A stretch of 64,000 bases of DNA, taken from the NCBI RefSeq assembly GCF_009720385.1, contig NZ_WARX01000001.1:62001-126000 (forward strand), written 5' to 3'. The notes beneath the pieces were generated by a model that worked only from the letters and a program-made list of their open reading frames with translations, was not told the origin of the DNA and ran no database searches. The position numbers and the translations under genes are program-made. How positions within the stretch are numbered: the first letter of the stretch is position 1; the number at the start of each line of letters is the position of its first letter. The DNA comes from Catellatospora vulcania. GTDB lineage: Bacteria; Actinomycetota; Actinomycetes; Mycobacteriales; Micromonosporaceae. Below, piece after piece: positions 23,965 through 33,566 of the stretch.

Positions 23965-25608
23965 GTGACTCCCGCGAATATCGCCGATGCCGTCCTGACC
24001 GCCGCGAAAGCCGTCTTCACGGCCCGCGACCTCGACCTGGCGGCCCTGCCGGCGGCGGCGACGGTGGAGCGTCCGCGCAACCCGGAGCACGGGGATTACG
24101 CCACCAACCTGGCTCTTCAGGTCGCCAAGAAGGTCGGCGCGAACCCGCGTGATCTGGCCTCGGCCCTGGCCGCGGAACTCAGCAAAGTCACAGGTATCGC
24201 TGCGGTGGAGATCGCCGGGCCGGGCTTCCTGAACATCCGGGTGGACGCGGCGTCCGCCGGTGAGCTGGCCCGCACGGTGGTCACCCAGGGCCGGGCGTAC
24301 GGGCACGGCTCGGCGCTGGCCGGGCTGCGGCTGAACCTGGAGTTCGTGTCGGCGAACCCGACCGGCCCGATCCACCTGGGCGGGGTGCGCTGGGCGGCGG
24401 TCGGCGACGCGCTGGCGCGACTGCTCAAGGCGGCGGGCGCGGACGTGACCACGGAGTACTACTTCAACGACGCCGGTGCGCAGATCGACCGGTTCGCCAA
24501 GTCGCTGCTGGCCGCGGCCCGGGGCGAGCAGACGCCGGAGGACGGCTACGGCGGCGCGTACATCGCCGAGATCGCCGAGGCGGTCCGGGCGAAGCACCCG
24601 GGGGCCGATGACCTGGAGACGTTCCGGGTCGAGGGCGTCGAGCTGATGTTCGCGCAGATCAAGTCGTCGCTGAACGAGTTCGGCACGCACTTCGACGTGT
24701 ACTTCAACGAGAAGGACCTGCACGCCAAGGGCGAGCTGGACCTGGCCCTGGAGCGGCTGCGGGGGCAGGGCCACATCTACGAGTCCGAGGGCGCGACCTG
24801 GCTGCGCACCACCGACTTCGGCGACGACAAGGACCGGGTGCTGCGCAAGAGCGACGGCGACTGGACCTACTTCGCCGCCGACTGCGCCTACTACCTGGAC
24901 AAGCGGGAGCGGGGCGCGGAGAAGATCGTCATGATGCTGGGCGCGGACCACCACGGTTACGTGGGCCGGATGCGCGCGATGTCGGCCTGCTTCGGCGACG
25001 ACCCGAACGTCAACCTCGAGATTCTCATCGGGCAGATGGTGAACCTGGTCCGCGACGGCCAGCCGATGCGCATGAGCAAGCGCGCGGGCACCGTGGTGAC
25101 GATGGAGGACCTGGTCGAGGCGATCGGCGTGGACGCCTCCCGGTACGCCCTGGCCCGCTACAGCATCCACTCGCCGATCGACATCGACGTCGACCTGTGG
25201 ACCCGGGCGACCCGCGACAACCCGGTGTACTACGTGCAGTACGTCGCCGCCCGCTCCGCGAGCGTCGCCCGCAACGCGGCCGAGCTGGGGCTGACCCGTG
25301 ATTCGGGTGGGTTCGACCCGGCGCTGCTGTCCCACCCGAAGGAGCTGGAGCTGCTCAAGGCGCTCGGCGACTACCCGGCGGTGGTGGCCGGCGCCGCCGA
25401 GCTGCGCGAGCCGCACCGGGTGGCGACCTACCTGGAGACCCTGGCCGGGGACTACCACCGGTTCTTCGACAACTGCCGGGTGCTGCCCATGGGGGACGCG
25501 CCCATCGAGCCCGTCAACGTCGCCCGGCTCTGGCTCAATGACGCCACCCGCACCGTCATCGCCAACGGCCTCGGCCTGCTCGGCGTGACCGCCCCCGAAC
25601 GGATGTGA
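23965..25608 (+). CDS. argS: Arginyl-tRNA synthetase
   Basis: The 547-residue class I synthetase charges tRNA-Arg. An N-terminal ArgRS-specific domain (residues 1-95) precedes the Rossmann core with HIGH-like HLGG at 137-140 after ANPTGP, and KMSKS-like MSK at 370-372. The C-terminal DALR anticodon-binding domain ends the protein. Length matches the family. It begins the argS-lysA-hom-thrC series, all on one strand with 6- to 43-bp gaps for the first three, an order common in actinobacteria. The GTG start agrees with the -10 box 6 nt upstream. Confidence 0.97.
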   Translation: MTPANIADAVLTAAKAVFTARDLDLAALPAAATVERPRNPEHGDYATNLALQVAKKVGANPRDLASALAAELSKVTGIAAVEIAGPGFLNIRVDAASAGELARTVVTQGRAYGHGSALAGLRLNLEFVSANPTGPIHLGGVRWAAVGDALARLLKAAGADVTTEYYFNDAGAQIDRFAKSLLAAARGEQTPEDGYGGAYIAEIAEAVRAKHPGADDLETFRVEGVELMFAQIKSSLNEFGTHFDVYFNEKDLHAKGELDLALERLRGQGHIYESEGATWLRTTDFGDDKDRVLRKSDGDWTYFAADCAYYLDKRERGAEKIVMMLGADHHGYVGRMRAMSACFGDDPNVNLEILIGQMVNLVRDGQPMRMSKRAGTVVTMEDLVEAIGVDASRYALARYSIHSPIDIDVDLWTRATRDNPVYYVQYVAARSASVARNAAELGLTRDSGGFDPALLSHPKELELLKALGDYPAVVAGAAELREPHRVATYLETLAGDYHRFFDNCRVLPMGDAPIEPVNVARLWLNDATRTVIANGLGLLGVTAPERM

Positions 25609-25614
25609 ACACCC

Positions 25615-27000
25615 TTGCGCGCTCATGAGGCTGGGGCCCTGCACGGCGACTTCGGGCACCAGGGACCTTCCTGGCTGCGTACGCCCGCTGACGTGAACGA
25701 GCTGATGACGCCGCTGTGGCCGCGGACCGCGAGCAAGGACGCGTCCGGCGTGCTGCACGTGGGCGGCCGGGACGTGGCGTCCCTGGCGCAGGAGTTCGGC
25801 ACCCCGGCGTACCTGCTCGACGAGGAGGACTTCCGGGCCCGCTGCCGCGACTTCAAGCAGGGCTTCGCGGGGGCTGACGTGTACTACGCGGGCAAGGCGT
25901 TCCTGTGCCGGGCGATCGTGCGCATCCTGGTCGAGGAGGAGATGAACCTCGACGTGTGCAGCGGCGGCGAGCTGGCCACCGCGCTGGCGGCGGGCATGGA
26001 CCCGGCCCGGCTCGCGCTGCACGGCAACAACAAGTCGGTACGCGAGCTGACCCGGGCCGTGGAGACCGGGGTGGGCCGGATCGTGGTCGACTCGTTCGAC
26101 GAGATCGAGCGCCTGTCGGCGATCGCCCGGGAGCGCGGGGTACGCCCGCGCGTCATGATCCGGGTGACGGTCGGCGTGGAGGCGCACACCCACGAGTTCA
26201 TCGCGACGGCGCACGAGGACCAGAAGTTCGGGTTCTCGCTGGCGGGCGGCAAGGCGTTCGAGGCGGCCCGGCTCATCCTGGAGCAGGGCACGCTGGAGCT
26301 GCGCGGCCTGCACTCGCACATCGGCTCGCAGATCTTCGACACGTCGGGCTTCGAGGTCAGCGCCCGGCGCATCCTCACCCTGCAGGAGCGCATCCGCACC
26401 GAGCTGGGGGCGGAGCTGCCCGAGCTGGACCTGGGCGGCGGCTTCGGCATCGCGTACACCAGCCAGGACACGCCCTCACCCGCCGGCGACCTCGCCGAGC
26501 GGATGTTCAAGATCGTGGCGGACGAGTGCCGGGGCCTGGGCATCGCCCAGCCGCACCTGTCCGTGGAGCCGGGCCGCGCCATCGTCGGCCCGTCCACCTT
26601 CACGCTGTACGAGGTCGGCACGGTCAAGCCGCTCGACGGCCTGCGCACCTACGTGAGCGTGGACGGCGGCATGAGCGACAACATCCGCACCGCGCTGTAC
26701 GACGCGTCGTACTCGGCGACGCTGGCGTCGCGTGCGTCACAGGCGGAACCGATTCTTGCCCGCGTGGTGGGAAAACATTGTGAGGCGGGGGACGTGGTGG
26801 TGAAGGATGAATTCCTGCCCGCTGACGTCCGGCCCGGAGATCTTATTGCGGTGCCGGGAACCGGCGCCTACTGCCGGAGCATGGCCAGCAATTACAACCA
26901 CGTGCCGCGGCCGCCGGTCGTGGCGGTGCGGGACGGGCAGGCTCGGGTGATCGTGCGCAGGGAGACCGAGGACGATCTCCTGGCGTTGGACGTGGGGTAG
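25615..27000 (+). CDS. lysA: Diaminopimelate decarboxylase
   Basis: The 461-residue PLP enzyme of fold type III decarboxylates meso-diaminopimelate to L-lysine. The PLP lysine is Lys94 in YYAGKAFL. Other signatures are HSHIGSQIF (phosphate and substrate site), GGGFGIAY, EPGRAIVG, and GGMSDN followed by the active-site Cys-containing KHCEAGD. TTG at 25615, 6 bp after argS, gives an N-terminus with MRAHEAGALHG that I believe is shared by relatives; a GTG at 25693 is a possible shorter start. It lies in the argS-lysA-hom operon. Confidence 0.95.
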   Translation: MRAHEAGALHGDFGHQGPSWLRTPADVNELMTPLWPRTASKDASGVLHVGGRDVASLAQEFGTPAYLLDEEDFRARCRDFKQGFAGADVYYAGKAFLCRAIVRILVEEEMNLDVCSGGELATALAAGMDPARLALHGNNKSVRELTRAVETGVGRIVVDSFDEIERLSAIARERGVRPRVMIRVTVGVEAHTHEFIATAHEDQKFGFSLAGGKAFEAARLILEQGTLELRGLHSHIGSQIFDTSGFEVSARRILTLQERIRTELGAELPELDLGGGFGIAYTSQDTPSPAGDLAERMFKIVADECRGLGIAQPHLSVEPGRAIVGPSTFTLYEVGTVKPLDGLRTYVSVDGGMSDNIRTALYDASYSATLASRASQAEPILARVVGKHCEAGDVVVKDEFLPADVRPGDLIAVPGTGAYCRSMASNYNHVPRPPVVAVRDGQARVIVRRETEDDLLALDVG

Positions 27001-27043
27001 GGCGCGACTGCGCCCTGTCCAGGTGAGCGTTACGGGAGACGAA

Positions 27044-28330
27044 GTGGCTGACTCGGTCAAGGTGGCGCTGCTGGGATGCGGCGCCGTCGGCTCGGAGGTC
27101 GTACGCCTGCTGCACGAGCAGGCCGCCGACCTCACGGCGCGTATCGGCGCCCCCGTCGAGCTGGTCGGCATCGCCGTGCGCAGAGCGGGCCGCGACCGCA
27201 GTGATCTGCCGGTCAGCGCCGACCTGTTCACCACGGACGCCCTCGGCCTGGTCAAGCGCGACGACGTGGACGTGGTCATCGAGGTGGTGGGCGGCATCGA
27301 GCCGGCCCGCACCTGGCTGGTCGAGGCGCTGCGCGCGGGCAAGTCCGTGATCACGGGCAACAAGGCGCTGCTGGCTGAGGACGGCGGCAGCCTGCACGAC
27401 GCCGCCGCCGAGGGCGGGGCCGACCTGTACTACGAGGCGTCGGTGGCGGGCGCGATCCCGCTGCTGCGCCCGCTGCGGGAGTCCCTGCACGGCGACCGCA
27501 TCACCCAGGTCACCGGCATCGTGAACGGCACCACGAACTTCATCCTCTCGGCGATGGACGCCACCGGCGCGGGCTTCTCCGAGGCCCTCGAAGAGGCGAC
27601 CGCGCTCGGCTACGCCGAGGCCGACCCGACCGCCGACGTGGAGGGCTTCGACGCCGCCGCGAAGGCCGCGATCCTGGCCAGCCTGGCCTTCCACACCCGG
27701 GTCAAGGCCGCCGACGTGTACCGCGAGGGCATCACCGAGGTCAGCGCGGCCGACGTGGCCAGTGCCAAGGCGATGGGCTGCACGATCAAGCTGCTGTGCA
27801 TCGCGGGCCGCACGCCCGACGGCGGCGTCAGCGTCCGCGTGCACCCGGCGATGATCCCGCGCACGCACCCGCTGGCCGGGGTCGGCGAGGCGTTCAACGC
27901 CGTGTTCGTCGAGGCCGAGGCCGCCGGTCAGCTGATGTTCTACGGCCGCGGCGCGGGTGGCGCGCCGACCGCCAGCGCGGTGCTCGGCGACCTGGTCGCC
28001 GTCGGCCGCAACCGCCTGGCCGGGGTACGCGCCGCCAGCGAGTCCGTCTACGCCGACCTGCCGGTCCACCCGATGGGCGAGGTCCGCACCCGCTACCACG
28101 TCTCCCTCGACGTGGCCGACCGAGCCGGCGTGCTGGCCTCGGTCGCCGGGGTCTTCGCCCGCCACGACGTCTCCATCGCCACCGTCAACCAGTCGGGCCG
28201 CGGCGACGAGGCCAGCCTCGTCATCGTCACCCACTCCGCCCCCGACAGCGCCCTCGCCGCCACGGTCGCCGAACTCCGTACCCTCGACTTCGTCCGAGCC
28301 GTAGCCTCCGTCCTGCGGGTGGAGTTCTAG
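27044..28330 (+). CDS. hom: Homoserine dehydrogenase
   Basis: The 428-residue enzyme reduces aspartate semialdehyde to homoserine, the branch to threonine and methionine. A GCGAVGS dinucleotide motif begins the N-terminal Rossmann domain. The catalytic core has NGTTNFIL and the EADPTADVEGFDAAAK signature. A C-terminal ACT domain from about residue 345 would sense threonine. GGGAGA 5 nt before the GTG at 27044 decides the start over a GTG seven codons earlier. It follows lysA by 43 bp. Confidence 0.96.
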   Translation: MADSVKVALLGCGAVGSEVVRLLHEQAADLTARIGAPVELVGIAVRRAGRDRSDLPVSADLFTTDALGLVKRDDVDVVIEVVGGIEPARTWLVEALRAGKSVITGNKALLAEDGGSLHDAAAEGGADLYYEASVAGAIPLLRPLRESLHGDRITQVTGIVNGTTNFILSAMDATGAGFSEALEEATALGYAEADPTADVEGFDAAAKAAILASLAFHTRVKAADVYREGITEVSAADVASAKAMGCTIKLLCIAGRTPDGGVSVRVHPAMIPRTHPLAGVGEAFNAVFVEAEAAGQLMFYGRGAGGAPTASAVLGDLVAVGRNRLAGVRAASESVYADLPVHPMGEVRTRYHVSLDVADRAGVLASVAGVFARHDVSIATVNQSGRGDEASLVIVTHSAPDSALAATVAELRTLDFVRAVASVLRVEF

Positions 28331-28338
28331 CCTCCTCG

Positions 28339-28401
28339 CGTTGATCATGAACTTATGGCACGGCTCGTCGGCGTGTCGGCGGCACAAGTTCATGATCAAC
28401 G
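28339..28401. repeat. Intergenic palindromic element, family B, copy B1
   Basis: Perfect 16-bp arms CGTTGATCATGAACTT enclose a 31-nt loop beginning ATGGCACGGCTCG. The same arms and loop recur at 49704-49760 in inverse orientation and, decayed, at 49229-49290. It stands between hom and thrC and could reduce read-through. Confidence 0.9.
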
Positions 28402-28495
28402 GTAAGGATGCGCGCGTCTCGCTGCGTGGAACCCGAGTGGAGTTACGGGCGGCGAGGCGGCAAGGTACTCGATGACACTCGGTAAGGAGGCCAGC

Positions 28496-29545
28496 ATGTG
28501 GCGTGGGTTGATCGAGCAGTACCGGGACCGGCTGCCGGTGACGGACAAGACGCCCGTGATCACGCTGCACGAGGGCAACACGCCGCTGGTGCCGGCACCG
28601 GTGCTGTCCGACCGCACCGGGTGTGACGTCTACCTGAAGGTCGAGGGCGCCAACCCGACCGGCTCCTTCAAGGACCGCGGCATGACGGTGGCCGTCTCCA
28701 CGGCCGTCGAGCACGGCGCGAAGGCGATCATCTGCGCCTCCACCGGCAACACCTCCGCCAGCGCCGCGGCGTATGCCGCCCGCGCCGGCATCACCTGTGC
28801 CGTGCTCGTGCCGCAAGGCAAGATCGCGCTGGGCAAGCTCGCCCAGGCGCTGGTGCACGGCGCGAAGCTGCTCCAGGTCAGCGGCAACTTCGACGACTGC
28901 CTGGCGATGGCGGGCAAGCTGTCCCAGGACTACCCGGTGGCACTGGTCAACTCGGTGAACATCGACCGGCTGCACGGGCAGAAGACCGCCGCGTTCGAGA
29001 TCGTCGAGGCGCTCGGCGACGCGCCGGACATCCACTGCATGCCGGTCGGCAACGCCGGCAACATCAGCGCGTACTGGCTGGGCTACACCGAGGACGTCGC
29101 GGCGGGCAACGCCACGAAGGCCCCGAAGCTGTACGGCTTCCAGGCCGCCGGCTCCGCCCCGATCGTCAACGGTGCGGTCGTGCCGAACCCGTCCACGATC
29201 GCCACCGCGATCCGGATCGGCAACCCCGCCTCGTGGACCAAGGCCCTCGACGCGCGCGACGCCTCCGGCGGCCTCATCGACGCCGTCACCGACCGCGAGA
29301 TCCTCTCGGCGTACCGGTTGCTGGCCCGCGAGGTCGGCGTCTTCGTCGAGCTGGGCTCGGCCGCCAGCGTCGCCGGACTGCTGCAGGCGTCTGCGGCGGG
29401 CAAGGTGCCGCCCGGCTCCCGCATCGTCTGCACGGTCACCGGCCACGGCCTCAAGGACCCGGAGTGGGCCATCTCCACCGCCCCCGCCCCGACCACCATC
29501 GGCAACGACCCGCTGGTCGCCGCCCGCGAACTCGGCCTCGCCTAA
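28496..29545 (+). CDS. thrC: Threonine synthase
   Basis: The 349-residue PLP enzyme converts O-phosphohomoserine to threonine. The PLP lysine is Lys59 in [17 protein letters not shown] binds the phosphate. Length fits the short (class II) threonine synthases of actinobacteria. AAGGAGG 5 nt before the ATG fixes the start. It lies 165 bp after hom with repeat B1 between, while thrB is 3 kb further on, so the threonine genes are not a tight operon here. Confidence 0.96.
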   Translation: MWRGLIEQYRDRLPVTDKTPVITLHEGNTPLVPAPVLSDRTGCDVYLKVEGANPTGSFKDRGMTVAVSTAVEHGAKAIICASTGNTSASAAAYAARAGITCAVLVPQGKIALGKLAQALVHGAKLLQVSGNFDDCLAMAGKLSQDYPVALVNSVNIDRLHGQKTAAFEIVEALGDAPDIHCMPVGNAGNISAYWLGYTEDVAAGNATKAPKLYGFQAAGSAPIVNGAVVPNPSTIATAIRIGNPASWTKALDARDASGGLIDAVTDREILSAYRLLAREVGVFVELGSAASVAGLLQASAAGKVPPGSRIVCTVTGHGLKDPEWAISTAPAPTTIGNDPLVAARELGLA

Positions 29546-29578
29546 CCCCCGCCCCGCCTCGCTCCGCAGGGCGGCGGC

Positions 29579-29640
29579 TGCAGTTTCGGGGAAAGTGCGC
29601 CCATCCGTGGGGATGAGGCTGCAGTTTCCCCGAAACTGCA
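29579..29640. repeat. Intergenic palindromic element, family F
   Basis: Perfect 16-bp arms TGCAGTTTCGGGGAAA and complement enclose a 30-nt loop 33 bp after thrC. It may terminate thrC. Only one copy is present. Confidence 0.8.
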
Positions 29641-29699
29641 AAACGCCATCGGGAGGCACGTCACAGCGTGCCCGCGGTCCGTGAGATCGCTCTCAGGTG

Positions 29700-29705
29700 T
29701 ACGGT
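29700..29705 (+). promoter_or_regulatory. -10 box of likely leaderless MFS promoter
   Basis: TACGGT lies 6 nt before the GTG at 29712. Confidence 0.5.
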
Positions 29706-29711
29706 GCGTAC

Positions 29712-30929
29712 GTGCTCAGGGTCCTTACGCGTAGCGCCGACTTCCGCCGCCTGTTCCTTGCCGAGGTCATCGTCTTCGGAGCGGACTGGTTCGTCATGGT
29801 TCCGCTGCTGGTGCTGCTCAACCGGGAGACGGGCCAGGGCCTGTGGGGCGGGCTGGCGCTGGCCGTGGAGACGGGCACCGTCGCGCTGCTGCTGCCGTAC
29901 GCGGGCACCATCGCCGACCGGTTCAACCGCAAGCACATCCTGATCGCGTCCAACCTCTCCGCGCTGGTCGCCGTCGGCGGCCTGTTCCTGGTGCGCGGCC
30001 CCGGCGCGGGCCCGATCGCACTGGTCGCGCTGGGGGCGCTCGCCGCGGCGAAGGCGTTCTACACCCCGGCCGCCAACGCGGCGGTGCCCAACCTGGTCGA
30101 CCCCGCCGACATGGGTCCGGCGATGGCCGTCAACGGCACGGCGTGGGGCACCATGACCGTGGTCGCCTCGTCGGTGGGCGGCCTGCTCACCGAGTGGCTG
30201 TCGCCGTACGCCTGCTTCGGCCTGGTCGCGGTGAGCCTGGCGACCTCGGCGCTGCTCACCTCGCGGATCCAGCGGCCGACCCAGGGCACCCTGCCGACCG
30301 TGTCGCGTCCGGCGTTCGCGGCGATCCGGGAGGCGATGGGCTACCTGCGCCGCGAGCCGCGGCTGCTGGCCCTGGTGACCGTGAAGTCGGCGGTGGGCAC
30401 CGGCAACGGCCTGCTGGCCACGTTCCCGCTGATCGCGGCCACGTTCGGGGTGGGCGCGCGGGGGCTCGGCCTCATGTTCGCGGTGCGCGGGCTGGGCAGC
30501 ATCGTCGGCCCGTTCCTGTTCCGGGCGGCGCTGGCCCGGCCGCACTGGCTGTTCCCGGCGCTGGCGCTGTCCATGTCGACCTACGGCCTGGTGTACGTCG
30601 GCGTGGCCGGGGCGGCCTGGTTCCCGGTGGTGCTGGCGGGCATCTTCCTGGCGCACGCGGCCGGCGGCGGCAACTGGGTGATGTCGAACTACGCCATCGC
30701 CCAGGAAGTGCCCGACGAGCTGCGCGGCCGGGTCAACGCCACCGACACGATGATCGCGATGCTCGCGGTGACGGTCTCGCAGCTGGTCGTGGGCGCGTTC
30801 GTGGACTCGGTGGACTGGCGGGTGCTGGTCGCCTGCTGCGGCGTCACCACGCTGTCGTACGCCGTGGGCTGGTTCCTGGTCACCCGGCGCATCCCGGCCC
30901 AGGCCCCGGTGCCCGCGCTCGCCGACTGA
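29712..30929 (+). CDS. MFS transporter
   Basis: The 405-residue protein has about twelve transmembrane segments and an MFS_3/MDR-like organisation. AGTIADRFNRKHIL is the loop 2-3 motif, and a second RGRVNATDTM is near helix 10-11. The branch includes macrolide exporters, but the substrate is unknown. GTG at 29712 is preferred over GTG codons at 29697 and nearby because it follows a -10 box. It is inserted between thrC and thrB together with the SPFH pair. Confidence 0.8.
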   Translation: MLRVLTRSADFRRLFLAEVIVFGADWFVMVPLLVLLNRETGQGLWGGLALAVETGTVALLLPYAGTIADRFNRKHILIASNLSALVAVGGLFLVRGPGAGPIALVALGALAAAKAFYTPAANAAVPNLVDPADMGPAMAVNGTAWGTMTVVASSVGGLLTEWLSPYACFGLVAVSLATSALLTSRIQRPTQGTLPTVSRPAFAAIREAMGYLRREPRLLALVTVKSAVGTGNGLLATFPLIAATFGVGARGLGLMFAVRGLGSIVGPFLFRAALARPHWLFPALALSMSTYGLVYVGVAGAAWFPVVLAGIFLAHAAGGGNWVMSNYAIAQEVPDELRGRVNATDTMIAMLAVTVSQLVVGAFVDSVDWRVLVACCGVTTLSYAVGWFLVTRRIPAQAPVPALAD

Positions 30930-30935
30930 GCGGGC

Positions 30936-30967
30936 TTGACACCCCCTGCTAGCTTAGTGATATCACT
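30936..30967 (+). promoter_or_regulatory. SPFH-operon promoter with embedded 12-bp palindrome
   Basis: TTGACA at 30936-30941 is a consensus -35 box; TGATAT at 30958-30963 lies 16 bp downstream. The -10 is inside the perfect palindrome AGTGATATCACT (30956-30967), which would let a dimeric repressor block the polymerase. The second gene of the operon encodes a ribbon-helix-helix protein, the natural candidate. Confidence 0.6.
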
Positions 30968-30988
30968 TCGATAGTAGAGGGAGCCGCC

Positions 30989-31861
30989 ATGCAGCGTAAG
31001 GCGTTCCGGATCTCCGGGTTCATCATGGTCCTCGCGAGCCTGCTGGTGCTTGCCGCAATGATCGCCGTCATCGCCGCGAACGTGGGCGTGCCCGACGCCG
31101 ACGACGCCGCCGCCGCCATCGTCCCCGCCGTCGCGGCCGGCGCCCTGCTGCTCGTGCTGATCGCGACCGGGTTCATCGTGATCAGCCCGAACGACGCCCG
31201 GGTCATCCAGTTCTTCGGCAAGTACGTCGGCACGATCGGCGAGCCCGGCTTCCACTGGACCTGGCCGCTGACCGAGAAGTCGAAGATCTCCAAGCGGATC
31301 CGCAACTTCGAGTCCAACCGGCTCAAGGTCTCCGACGCCGACGGCAACCCGGTCGAGATCGCCGCCGTCGTGGTGTGGCGGGTCGTGGACACCTACGCCG
31401 CCAAGTTCGCCGTCGACGACTTCGTGCACTTCGTCGAGGTGCAGGCCGAGACCGCGGTGCGGCACCTGGCCACCAGCTACCCGTACGAGGCCCACGCCAG
31501 CGGCCGGACCAGCCTGCGCGACAGCGCCGCAGCCAGCGAGGAGCTCACCGCCGAGCTGCGCGAGCGGGTCACCCTGGCGGGCGTCGAGGTGGTCGAGTCG
31601 CGGATCACCCATCTCGCCTATGCTGCGGAGATCGCGCAGGCGATGCTGGCCCGCCAGCAGGCGCAGGCCATCGTCGCGGCGCGGTCCACCATCGTGGAGG
31701 GCGCGGTCGGCATGGTCTCCAGTGCGCTGGAGCAGCTGCGCGAGCAGGGCGTCGTCGAGCTGGACGAGGAGCGTAAGGCGCACATGGTGTCGAACCTGCT
31801 GGTGGTGCTCTGCGGCGACCGCAACGCGCAGCCTGTCGTCAACACGGGCTCCCTCTACTGA
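30989..31861 (+). CDS. SPFH/Band-7 (stomatin/prohibitin-like) membrane protein
   Basis: The 290-residue protein has two N-terminal transmembrane segments (residues 10-33 and 45-66) followed by an SPFH domain: [21 protein letters not shown] opens it, [12 protein letters not shown] and the Ala/Gln-rich [13 protein letters not shown] helix close it. Such proteins form membrane scaffolds or flotillin-like assemblies. A purine-rich ribosome binding site precedes the ATG. The ribbon-helix-helix gene starts 9 bp after its stop. The pair is recurrent in actinobacteria; a cellular role has not been settled as far as I know. Confidence 0.85.
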   Translation: MQRKAFRISGFIMVLASLLVLAAMIAVIAANVGVPDADDAAAAIVPAVAAGALLLVLIATGFIVISPNDARVIQFFGKYVGTIGEPGFHWTWPLTEKSKISKRIRNFESNRLKVSDADGNPVEIAAVVVWRVVDTYAAKFAVDDFVHFVEVQAETAVRHLATSYPYEAHASGRTSLRDSAAASEELTAELRERVTLAGVEVVESRITHLAYAAEIAQAMLARQQAQAIVAARSTIVEGAVGMVSSALEQLREQGVVELDEERKAHMVSNLLVVLCGDRNAQPVVNTGSLY

Positions 31862-31870
31862 GGACATCGC

Positions 31871-32068
31871 GTGCCTGAACGCAAGAAACTGTTGCTGCGG
31901 CTGGATCCCGCGGTGTACGACGCGCTCGCCCGCTGGGCGGCCGACGATCTGCGCAGCGTCAACGCGCAGATCGAGTACGCCCTGCGGGCGGCGCTGAAGT
32001 CGGTGGGGCGGCAGGTCGACCGCCCCACCGCCGCCGTGCCCGCCGACGAGGAACCCGCCGATGACTGA
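31871..32068 (+). CDS. Arc-type ribbon-helix-helix DNA-binding protein
   Basis: The 65-residue protein begins MPERKKLLLRLDPAVYDALA; LLLRL is the DNA-binding beta-strand and two helices follow (VYDALARWAADD, VNAQIEYALRAALKS). The C-terminal 20 residues are acidic and likely disordered. This is the fold of Arc/MetJ/CopG repressors and many antitoxins. No toxin gene is adjacent, so autoregulation of the SPFH operon through the promoter palindrome is the better guess. Confidence 0.8.
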   Translation: MPERKKLLLRLDPAVYDALARWAADDLRSVNAQIEYALRAALKSVGRQVDRPTAAVPADEEPADD

Positions 32069-32092
32069 TCCGCCGTCCGTCTACTCCGGACG

Positions 32093-32467
32093 CTACAGCG
32101 GCGATCCCGGTGCCATGACGGCGTTCTCCACCACCGGCGGGCGGCGCCGCCCGGCGAACACCGCGCCGATCAGCAGACCCGTCCAGATCAGGTGGAACAG
32201 CCAGAGGACGAGGCTGACGAAGCTGATCATGGCGTAACGCGAGCTGCCGCCTTCCTCGATCACCGAGCGCAGGCCGAAGGTCTGCCACCAGGTGCTGACC
32301 AGGAAGGTCAGCGCGCCCAGCGCGGTCGCCGCGACGGTGAGGCCGGTGGCGGCGGAGCCCAGGCGGGCCCGTTGCGCCAGCGCCGCGACCAGGCCGGCGA
32401 TCATCAGCAGTACGCCGACGGCCTGCGGCAGGATGACGCCGAGCAACGACAGGTCGAACGATTCCAC
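32093..32467 (-). CDS. Small membrane protein of unknown function
   Basis: The 124-residue product has three or four transmembrane segments (LLGVILPQAVGVLLMIAGL, LTVAATALGALTFLV, ISFVSLVLWLFHLIW) and a short Arg/Pro tail. GGGAG 5 nt before the GTG at 32467 supports the start; a longer reading would overlap thrB antisense. It is divergent from thrB. I do not recognise a family. Confidence 0.6.
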   Translation of the reverse strand: MESFDLSLLGVILPQAVGVLLMIAGLVAALAQRARLGSAATGLTVAATALGALTFLVSTWWQTFGLRSVIEEGGSSRYAMISFVSLVLWLFHLIWTGLLIGAVFAGRRRPPVVENAVMAPGSPL

Positions 32468-32650
32468 AGCTTCTCCCGAGGGGTGGGCGACCCCGACACC
32501 GTATCGAGCGCCCGCCATCCGGCCGCAGCCGCGTCGTGGTCCGTCCACACCGCAGTTGCTGACCTGCGGATGCGGCCACCGTCCGGCGACGGCCTCCCGA
32601 GGACTGGGCGGCCCGGCCACCGGATCGGCCGACGGGAGGGGCGGCGGCCC

Positions 32651-32656
32651 TACCAT
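32651..32656 (+). promoter_or_regulatory. -10 box of likely leaderless thrB promoter
   Basis: TACCAT lies 7 nt before the GTG at 32664. The in-frame ATG at 32655 falls inside the box. Confidence 0.55.
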
Positions 32657-32663
32657 GACCACC

Positions 32664-33566
32664 GTGACGATCTCCTTCGCGCCCGGGGCGTACACCGTCC
32701 ACGCGCCCGCCACCAGCGCCAACCTCGGACCGGGCTTCGACGCCCTGGGCCTGGCGCTGGACCTCTGCGACGAGGTCACCGCCTGGGTGTCCGACGACGG
32801 CAAGACCGCCGTCGAGGTGACCGGGGAGGGCGCGGGCGAGCTGCCCGCCGACGAGACCCACCTGGTCGTACGCGCGATGCGGGAGACCTTCGCCGAGCTG
32901 GGCGCCCAGCCCCGGGGCCTGGGCCTGCGCTGCGTCAACCGGATCCCGCAGGCGCGCGGCATGGGCTCCTCCAGCGCTGCCATCACGGCCGGGGTGACCC
33001 TGGCCAACGCGCTCTCCGGCGGCCGGCTGACCCGGGCCGACGAGGTCCGCATCGCGGGACGGATCGAGGGGCACCCGGACAACATCGCGCCGTGCCTGCT
33101 CGGCGGCTTCACCATCGCCTGGACCGAGGCGGGCGGGGCGCGTGCCGTCGCGCTGCCGGTGGCGGCCGAGATCCGGCCGACGGTGTTCGTGCCCGCCGTA
33201 CGCGGCCTGACCGCCCACGCGCGGGCCGCGCTGCCCGCGACCGTGCCGCACGCCGACGCCGCCTTCAACGCGGGCCGGGCGGCCCTGCTCACCCACGCCC
33301 TGACCAGCGCCCCTGGGCTGCTCTTCGAGGCCACCGAGGACCGCCTGCACCAGGGCTACCGGGCGGCGGGAATGCCGGAGACCGCCGCGCTGGTCGCACA
33401 GCTGCGCGCGGCCGGCGTCGCGGCCGTGGTGAGCGGGGCAGGGCCGAGCGTGCTGGCGCTTTCGTCCGTGCCGTCCGGTTTCGAGCACGATGGGAGTTGG
33501 TTGGCACACACTCTTGCGGTGTTCGCTGGTGGCGCCCGAGTTTCAGCGGGTAGGATCCCTGGTTAG
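32664..33566 (+). CDS. thrB: Homoserine kinase
   Basis: The 300-residue GHMP-family kinase phosphorylates homoserine with ATP to give the substrate of ThrC. PATSANLGPGFDALG is the N-terminal GHMP signature, RGMGSSSAAI is the phosphate-binding loop, and GAGPSVLAL is the C-terminal glycine motif. GTG at 32664 is preferred to ATG at 32655 because the latter would lie in the -10 box. It precedes rho, with a 384-bp gap. Confidence 0.95.
   Translation: MTISFAPGAYTVHAPATSANLGPGFDALGLALDLCDEVTAWVSDDGKTAVEVTGEGAGELPADETHLVVRAMRETFAELGAQPRGLGLRCVNRIPQARGMGSSSAAITAGVTLANALSGGRLTRADEVRIAGRIEGHPDNIAPCLLGGFTIAWTEAGGARAVALPVAAEIRPTVFVPAVRGLTAHARAALPATVPHADAAFNAGRAALLTHALTSAPGLLFEATEDRLHQGYRAAGMPETAALVAQLRAAGVAAVVSGAGPSVLALSSVPSGFEHDGSWLAHTLAVFAGGARVSAGRIPG

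Noticed and set aside
31871-32068. Ribbon-helix-helix gene as antitoxin of a toxin-antitoxin pair
   Set aside because: No toxin-like ORF lies beside it; the upstream partner is an SPFH membrane protein.
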